8,290 bases of DNA from Methanobacteriota archaeon (GTDB taxonomy: Archaea; Thermoplasmatota; Poseidoniia; Poseidoniales; Poseidoniaceae). The position numbers and the translations under genes were made by a program. The stretch is taken from contig PCBQ01000053.1 of assembly GCA_002731395.1 (NCBI GenBank), positions 1-8,290 on the forward strand, given 5' to 3'. Every line of letters starts with the position of its first letter. Position 1 is the first letter of the stretch. This document shows, in pieces, positions 4,765 to 8,290 of this stretch. Under the pieces are notes generated by a model, which was not told the origin of the DNA, did no database searches, and saw only the letters and a program-made list of their open reading frames with translations.

Positions 4765-6252
4765 GTGGCCACCCTAGCCCTGACGAATCCTGAGCGTCGG
4801 CTTGCCGTCGCGATGCGCGCGTCAGCGGATGCTGCATGGGACGTCGCGTCCATCCTCGGCGCCTGCGCATGGTCGGACCAAGCGGTGGCGAGCGGAGCAG
4901 CCGTTGGCTTGGTTGATCACGGTCTTGTGGAGCAGCATGAGGCCACCTCGGAGACCGTGCGACTCGGCACGCACGGTCATGCCGCCCTCGAACATGGCCT
5001 GCTCGAAGCACGCCTTCTTGCATGGATGGTCGAGGCGGAACGCCCGGACATGGCCAGCCTCAACCAAGCCTTTGAGCGCCATGAATCCGGCCCAGGCATC
5101 GGTCTGCTCAAGGCCCTCGGCGTGACCATCGAACAAGGTGTCCTGCAGTGCGATGACCTCGACGCTGCCAACGAAACGGTCACCGCACGAAGCGCTTTCC
5201 TCACGTCTTTGCCCGTGAACGCGGCCTCTGCGGATGCCGCAATGCTCGATCACTTCCGCCGCCGCCGTGGCCTCATTGAGATGGAATCCATCGTGCATCG
5301 CACGTGGACAGCTCTCCCAGCGTTGATGGCCCTCGACGAGGCCCTCCTTGAGGAGAAGACGACCATCGGGGAAATCACGCCTGAGTTGCTGCAGCAGCGT
5401 GAGGCGTGGGAGGCGGCCGAATTCCGTCGCTTCGACGTGACCTTGCCGTCCGCCACGCCGCGGATGGGACGCACGCATCCGATGCAGGCGCTCATCGAAC
5501 GCATCCGCACGATTTTCCTCGAAATGGGCTTCAGCGAACTGGTTGACGATTATGTGCAAACGGCAGGTTGGAACATGGATGCGCTGTTCATTCCGCAAGA
5601 CCACCCCGCGCGGGAAATGCAGGATACCTTCTACCTCGATTCGCCTGCATCCTTGCCGATTGACCAAGCACGGATGAATCAATGGCGCGCCATTCACGAG
5701 CACGGCGGTGAGACCGGCAGCCGCGGTTGGGGAGGCACCTTCTCCGACGATGTCGCGCAGCGCGGCCTGCTGCGAACCCACACCACGGTCAACACGATTC
5801 AGCATCTGGCAGAGCACCCGAAGACGCCCTGTCGTGTCTTCTCTGTGGATCGCGTGTTCCGCAAGGAAGCCATCGACCGAACCCACCTGCCCGAATTCCA
5901 CCAGATTGAGGGCATCATCATGGAAGAGGGCGCCGATCTTCCGATGCTCGTCACGACCCTGCGCACCTTCTACGCCAAAATGGGTTACCCTGAAGTCCGC
6001 GTACGGCCTGCCTACTTCCCCTACACCGAGCCCAGCCTCGAAGTCGAAGTTCGATGGCGCGGCAAGTGGCTCGAACTCGGCGGCGCCGGCATCTTCCGAC
6101 CGGAAGTCACCGAACCACTCGGTTGCATGGCGCCGGTCTGCGCGTGGGGCATGGGCCTCGAACGCTTGGCGATGCTCGTGCTAGGTTTGGACGACATCCG
6201 TCAGCTGTACATCTCCGACCTCGCGTGGCTGCGCGACCAACCGATGCTCTGA
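4765..6252 (+). CDS. pheS: Phenylalanyl-tRNA synthetase alpha subunit (archaeal/eukaryal type)
   Basis: The catalytic subunit of the (alpha-beta)2 enzyme that charges tRNA-Phe. From the chosen GTG it is 495 residues, the archaeal/eukaryal length rather than the roughly 330 of bacteria. The N-terminal region of about 230 residues has helix-turn-helix-like segments (LTNPERRLAVAM ... VDHGLVE). The class II core then starts at HPMQALIERIR (motif 1, from His238), followed by TAGWNMDALF and AREMQDTFYL. Motif 2 is FRKEAIDRTHLPEFHQIEG (from Phe365), and motif 3 is GMGLERLAMLVLG with Arg467. The same frame is open back to 4396, but that part lies over the preceding gene. GTG 4765 is the first start after it that keeps the LTNPERR helix; ATG 4813 would remove it. 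The SD is weak. pheT is not in this window. Confidence 0.95.
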   Translation: MATLALTNPERRLAVAMRASADAAWDVASILGACAWSDQAVASGAAVGLVDHGLVEQHEATSETVRLGTHGHAALEHGLLEARLLAWMVEAERPDMASLNQAFERHESGPGIGLLKALGVTIEQGVLQCDDLDAANETVTARSAFLTSLPVNAASADAAMLDHFRRRRGLIEMESIVHRTWTALPALMALDEALLEEKTTIGEITPELLQQREAWEAAEFRRFDVTLPSATPRMGRTHPMQALIERIRTIFLEMGFSELVDDYVQTAGWNMDALFIPQDHPAREMQDTFYLDSPASLPIDQARMNQWRAIHEHGGETGSRGWGGTFSDDVAQRGLLRTHTTVNTIQHLAEHPKTPCRVFSVDRVFRKEAIDRTHLPEFHQIEGIIMEEGADLPMLVTTLRTFYAKMGYPEVRVRPAYFPYTEPSLEVEVRWRGKWLELGGAGIFRPEVTEPLGCMAPVCAWGMGLERLAMLVLGLDDIRQLYISDLAWLRDQPML

Positions 6253-6258
6253 GGTGGT
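6251..6258 (+). promoter_or_regulatory. SD site fused to the pheS stop codon, fixing a CTG start
   Basis: GAGGTGGT begins inside the pheS TGA stop (6250-6252). Six bases separate GAGGT from CTG at 6262. The geometry is the same as at the YbjQ-YbjQ junction on the other strand (TGAGGT, nine bases from stop to start), where the start is ATG. No other start codon lies at suitable spacing. Confidence 0.6.
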
Positions 6259-6261
6259 CCA

Positions 6262-6705
6262 CTGACGCTTCGGCCCTTCCACCTCGCTTTCCCGGTGGAC
6301 GACTTGGATGCGGCCCGTGCCTTCTACACCGAGGTGTTGGGTTGTGCGGTAGGGCGTAGCAAACCCGAATCCTGCGTGTTCAACCTCCACGGCCACCAGA
6401 TTGTGGCGCATCGTGTGGCTGAAATGCCGACGCTGTCGACCAACCCGGTCGACGGCAAGGCCGTGCCGGCCATGCACTTTGGCCTCGTGCTCGAATGGGA
6501 CGCGTGGCATGCGATGCGGGACCGCTTGGAAGCGGCCGGCCAAACCTTTGTTGTCGGCCCTTACCTGCGCTATGCCGACGAACCAGGGGCGCAAGCGACG
6601 ATGTTCATTCGCGACCCTGCGGGCAACCATCTGGAGTTCAAGTCCTTCAAAGACGACGCGATGATCTTTGACGCATCGTGGAGCCATAACGCGCCCGAAG
6701 CGTGA
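6262..6705 (+). CDS. VOC superfamily (glyoxalase/dioxygenase-fold) protein
   Basis: A 147-residue protein of the vicinal oxygen chelate superfamily, made of paired beta-alpha-beta-beta-beta units around a divalent metal. The first strand is RPFHLAFPVDDLDAARAFY with His7; the fifth strand is PAMHFGLVLEW with His72. Near the end ATMFIRDPAGNHLEFK carries Glu125. His-His-Glu is the usual metal triad of the fold, as in FosA and extradiol dioxygenases. Members include lactoylglutathione lyases, dioxygenases and resistance proteins, so the reaction cannot be named. Start: the GTG at 6295 would delete the first strand and its metal ligand. The CTG at 6262 keeps both and has an ideal SD, so a non-canonical start is proposed. 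The gene follows pheS by 9 bases and precedes folD by 25. Confidence 0.85.
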   Translation: MTLRPFHLAFPVDDLDAARAFYTEVLGCAVGRSKPESCVFNLHGHQIVAHRVAEMPTLSTNPVDGKAVPAMHFGLVLEWDAWHAMRDRLEAAGQTFVVGPYLRYADEPGAQATMFIRDPAGNHLEFKSFKDDAMIFDASWSHNAPEA

Positions 6706-6716
6706 AAACACACACC

Positions 6717-6723
6717 GAGGTGG
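6717..6723 (+). promoter_or_regulatory. SD site deciding the folD GTG start
   Basis: GAGGTGG lies 7 bases before the GTG at 6731. The longer open frame reaches an in-frame start at 6668, inside the VOC gene, but has no such site there. Confidence 0.6.
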
Positions 6724-6730
6724 CGCACAC

Positions 6731-7606
6731 GTGGCCGAAGCACAGCGCTTGGACGGACGCGCATGCGCCGCCGCCTTGGACGCCAAGACCGCTGAGCGCG
6801 CGTCAGCCCTCACGGCGTCTGGCGTTCAGCCCCACCTCGCCGTGGTCATCGTGGGCGATGACCCGGCTTCGCACGTCTACGTGCGCTCCAAGGTGAAGGC
6901 CTGCGAGCGCCTCGGGCTGAAGTCGACCCACGTCGAGCGGCCGGCATCGATTTCGCAAGAGGACCTCGAGGCCATCGTGGACGAACTGAACGCCGATGCA
7001 TCCGTGCACGGTATCCTTGTGCAATCGCCGCTTCCCCCGCACCTCGACGAGGGAGCCATCACCGATCGCATCCATCCGGCCAAGGATGTCGACGGCTTCC
7101 ATCCAGTGAACCTTGGCCGACTCGTGCAGGGCCGCACCGACGGCCTGCTTCCGTGCACGCCTTCCGGCGTCATGGAAATGCTCCGTTGGGCGAACGTGCC
7201 GCTTGAAGGCAAGCGCGCCGTGGTCTTGGGACGAAGCAGGATTGTGGGGATGCCAATGGCGCTTCTTCTCGCCGCGCGTGGGGCAGACGCGACCGTGACT
7301 GTGGTCCACTCGCGAAGCGAAGACGTCGCGGAGCGGTGCCGAGAAGCCGACGTCATCGTCGCCGCCGTGGGCCGACCCGACATGGTCCAAGCCGAATGGG
7401 TGAAACCCGGCGCGGCCGTTGTCGACGTCGGGATCAACCGCGTTGACGATGACACACGGGAGCGCGGATGGCGCCTCGCCGGTGACGTTCATCCCGACGT
7501 GGCAAGCGTCGCAAGATGGCTTTCACCCGTTCCCGGAGGCGTCGGTCCAATGACCATTGCGACCTTGATGGCGAACACGGTTCGCGCCGCTGAAGGGCTC
7601 AATTGA
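6731..7606 (+). CDS. folD: Bifunctional methylene-tetrahydrofolate dehydrogenase / methenyl-tetrahydrofolate cyclohydrolase
   Basis: Interconverts 5,10-methylene-, 5,10-methenyl- and 10-formyl-tetrahydrofolate with NAD(P), supplying one-carbon units for purines and other products. It is 291 residues from GTG 6731, the usual FolD length. The catalytic set sits at the numbers known from E. coli and human enzymes: Tyr50 and Lys54 (YVRSK, two earlier than human Tyr52/Lys56), Gln98 in the LVQSPLPP signature, and Asp121 in DVDGFHPVN. The dinucleotide-binding VLGRSRIVGMPMALLL segment and the second signature PVPGGVGPMTIATLM follow. The frame is open further upstream to 6668, but the added residues overlap the VOC gene and do not resemble FolD. 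The enzyme implies a folate-type C1 carrier in this organism rather than methanopterin alone. Confidence 0.97.
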   Translation: MAEAQRLDGRACAAALDAKTAERASALTASGVQPHLAVVIVGDDPASHVYVRSKVKACERLGLKSTHVERPASISQEDLEAIVDELNADASVHGILVQSPLPPHLDEGAITDRIHPAKDVDGFHPVNLGRLVQGRTDGLLPCTPSGVMEMLRWANVPLEGKRAVVLGRSRIVGMPMALLLAARGADATVTVVHSRSEDVAERCREADVIVAAVGRPDMVQAEWVKPGAAVVDVGINRVDDDTRERGWRLAGDVHPDVASVARWLSPVPGGVGPMTIATLMANTVRAAEGLN

Positions 7607-7649
7607 GCCGCCAACGGGTTCTTGAGCCAAGAGCGGTAACGAGGAATTG

Positions 7650-8290
7650 ATGGAGGCACGACGTCCTGGTCTTGCCCGCGCTTCGGGCACTGCAGCACTG
7701 CTGCTTGGGGCCCTGATGCTCATCAACGCCTTTGCCGGGCGTTGGCCCGGTCACACTGGACTGAAATTCCGCGTTCAACCCTACGTGCTTGCCCGCCTCG
7801 ACCGTTTCGACGGATCGTGGTGGGGGCCAACGGGATGGTACCATCAAGAAACCGTCGTGGGTGTCGTCATCATCGCCCTGTTCGTCATCCAACGCCAAGC
7901 CTCCAAACCACGCCCTGTCCCAACGATTCAACAACGGAGCATCTCCGACCAGTTGGAAGACTTCGAAGCGGGCGGAATCACGGTCCGCTCTGCACCACAG
8001 CTCGGCGGTGCATCGGCCACCACGCAAGCCATCGTGCAGAGCATCATTGGCGGGGAATCCGAAGCCCAAGGTGACGTGACGGCGGCCATCGCGCACCTTG
8101 ACGCCGATGAAACCGGCCAAGAGGCCGCTCGTGTGGTGGCCGCTGCAAAGATGCCACAGCGCGCCATCGTGCGGGAGGCCAAGCCGCTTGAGGCACCTCC
8201 TCCCAACGAAGTGGACCTCCCCGCATTGGGACCGGAAACTGCAACCGAGGCCAAGCCGATGCTGGACCTACCGCTTCCGAATCCTGACGA
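7650..8290 (+). CDS. Unrecognised two-helix membrane protein (3' end outside window)
   Basis: An open frame from ATG 7650 to the right edge, 213 codons visible with no stop. GAGGA, ending four bases before the ATG, supports the start. The N terminus is basic (EARRPGLARA), followed by a hydrophobic helix at about residues 11-29 (TAALLLGALMLINAFAG). A loop rich in Trp and Arg (residues about 30-66, containing SWWGPTGWYHQ) comes next, then a second helix at about 67-80 (TVVGVVIIALFVI) that ends in basic residues (RQASKPRPVP). By the positive-inside rule both ends are cytoplasmic and the Trp-rich loop is outside. The long C-terminal part is acidic and rich in Ala, Pro and Glu (AIAHLDADETGQEAARVVAAAK, then EAKPLEAPPPNE), probably partly disordered. 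I recognise no family. It is 43 bases after folD and likely in the same operon. Confidence 0.72.
   Translation, partial: MEARRPGLARASGTAALLLGALMLINAFAGRWPGHTGLKFRVQPYVLARLDRFDGSWWGPTGWYHQETVVGVVIIALFVIQRQASKPRPVPTIQQRSISDQLEDFEAGGITVRSAPQLGGASATTQAIVQSIIGGESEAQGDVTAAIAHLDADETGQEAARVVAAAKMPQRAIVREAKPLEAPPPNEVDLPALGPETATEAKPMLDLPLPNPD

Noticed and set aside
4822..5901. A 359-codon open frame antisense to pheS
   Set aside because: pheS is certain on the other strand, and long antisense frames are common at this GC content. The translation has no recognisable domain and no SD.
1..8290. CRISPR array, insertion sequence, toxin-antitoxin or defence genes
   Set aside because: No regularly spaced repeats, transposase motifs or defence-type domains were seen; the genes are housekeeping or small membrane proteins.

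Overview
The window looks like an ordinary chromosomal stretch of a GC-rich euryarchaeon. A marine Poseidoniia (Marine Group II)-type member of the Thermoplasmatota is my best guess, but this is inference from gene content and no search was run. Pointers to Archaea are: the PheS protein has the archaeal/eukaryal length (about 495 residues) and an archaeal/eukaryal-like motif 2; there is a FUN14-family membrane protein; two YbjQ-family proteins sit in tandem; one tRNA gene lacks an encoded CCA; and several starts are GTG or another non-ATG codon preceded by a GAGGTG-type Shine-Dalgarno (SD) sequence. The archaeal call is fairly safe; the lineage is not.

Left half (1 to about 2990), all on the minus strand. 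Reading in the direction of transcription there is tRNA-Thr(UGU), a short YbjQ-family protein, a membrane-anchored YbjQ-family protein, tRNA-Arg(CCG), a small FUN14-family membrane protein, and a DEAD-box RNA helicase that runs off the left edge. The two YbjQ genes are 9 bases apart and probably translationally coupled. The tRNAs lie only 40 to 50 bases from them. The spacer after tRNA-Arg carries a direct and an inverted copy of the tRNA 3' end, the oddest piece of non-coding structure here.

Right half (about 3070 to 8290), all on the plus strand, is a tightly packed gene string that looks like one operon. It holds a class I PLP aminotransferase, a two-helix membrane protein with a C-terminal zinc ribbon (ATGA overlap), phenylalanyl-tRNA synthetase alpha (pheS, GTG start), a VOC/glyoxalase-fold protein (probable CTG start), folD (GTG start), and an unrecognised two-helix membrane protein cut by the right edge. 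The theme is amino-acid and one-carbon metabolism plus aminoacylation. An aminotransferase resembling the aspartate/aromatic group next to pheS makes a role in phenylalanine or tyrosine metabolism tempting, but this is not proven.

The tRNA-Thr gene and the plus-strand operon are divergent and separated by only 79 bases. No mobile element, CRISPR array, integrase or toxin-antitoxin module was found. No gene-free stretch exceeds 300 bases; the longest are 1217-1373 and 1686-1866. I did not find a convincing new multi-gene system. The most useful leads are the tRNA-Arg repeats, the repeated stop/SD junction with a CTG start, the two uncharacterised membrane proteins and the tRNA-flanked YbjQ pair.
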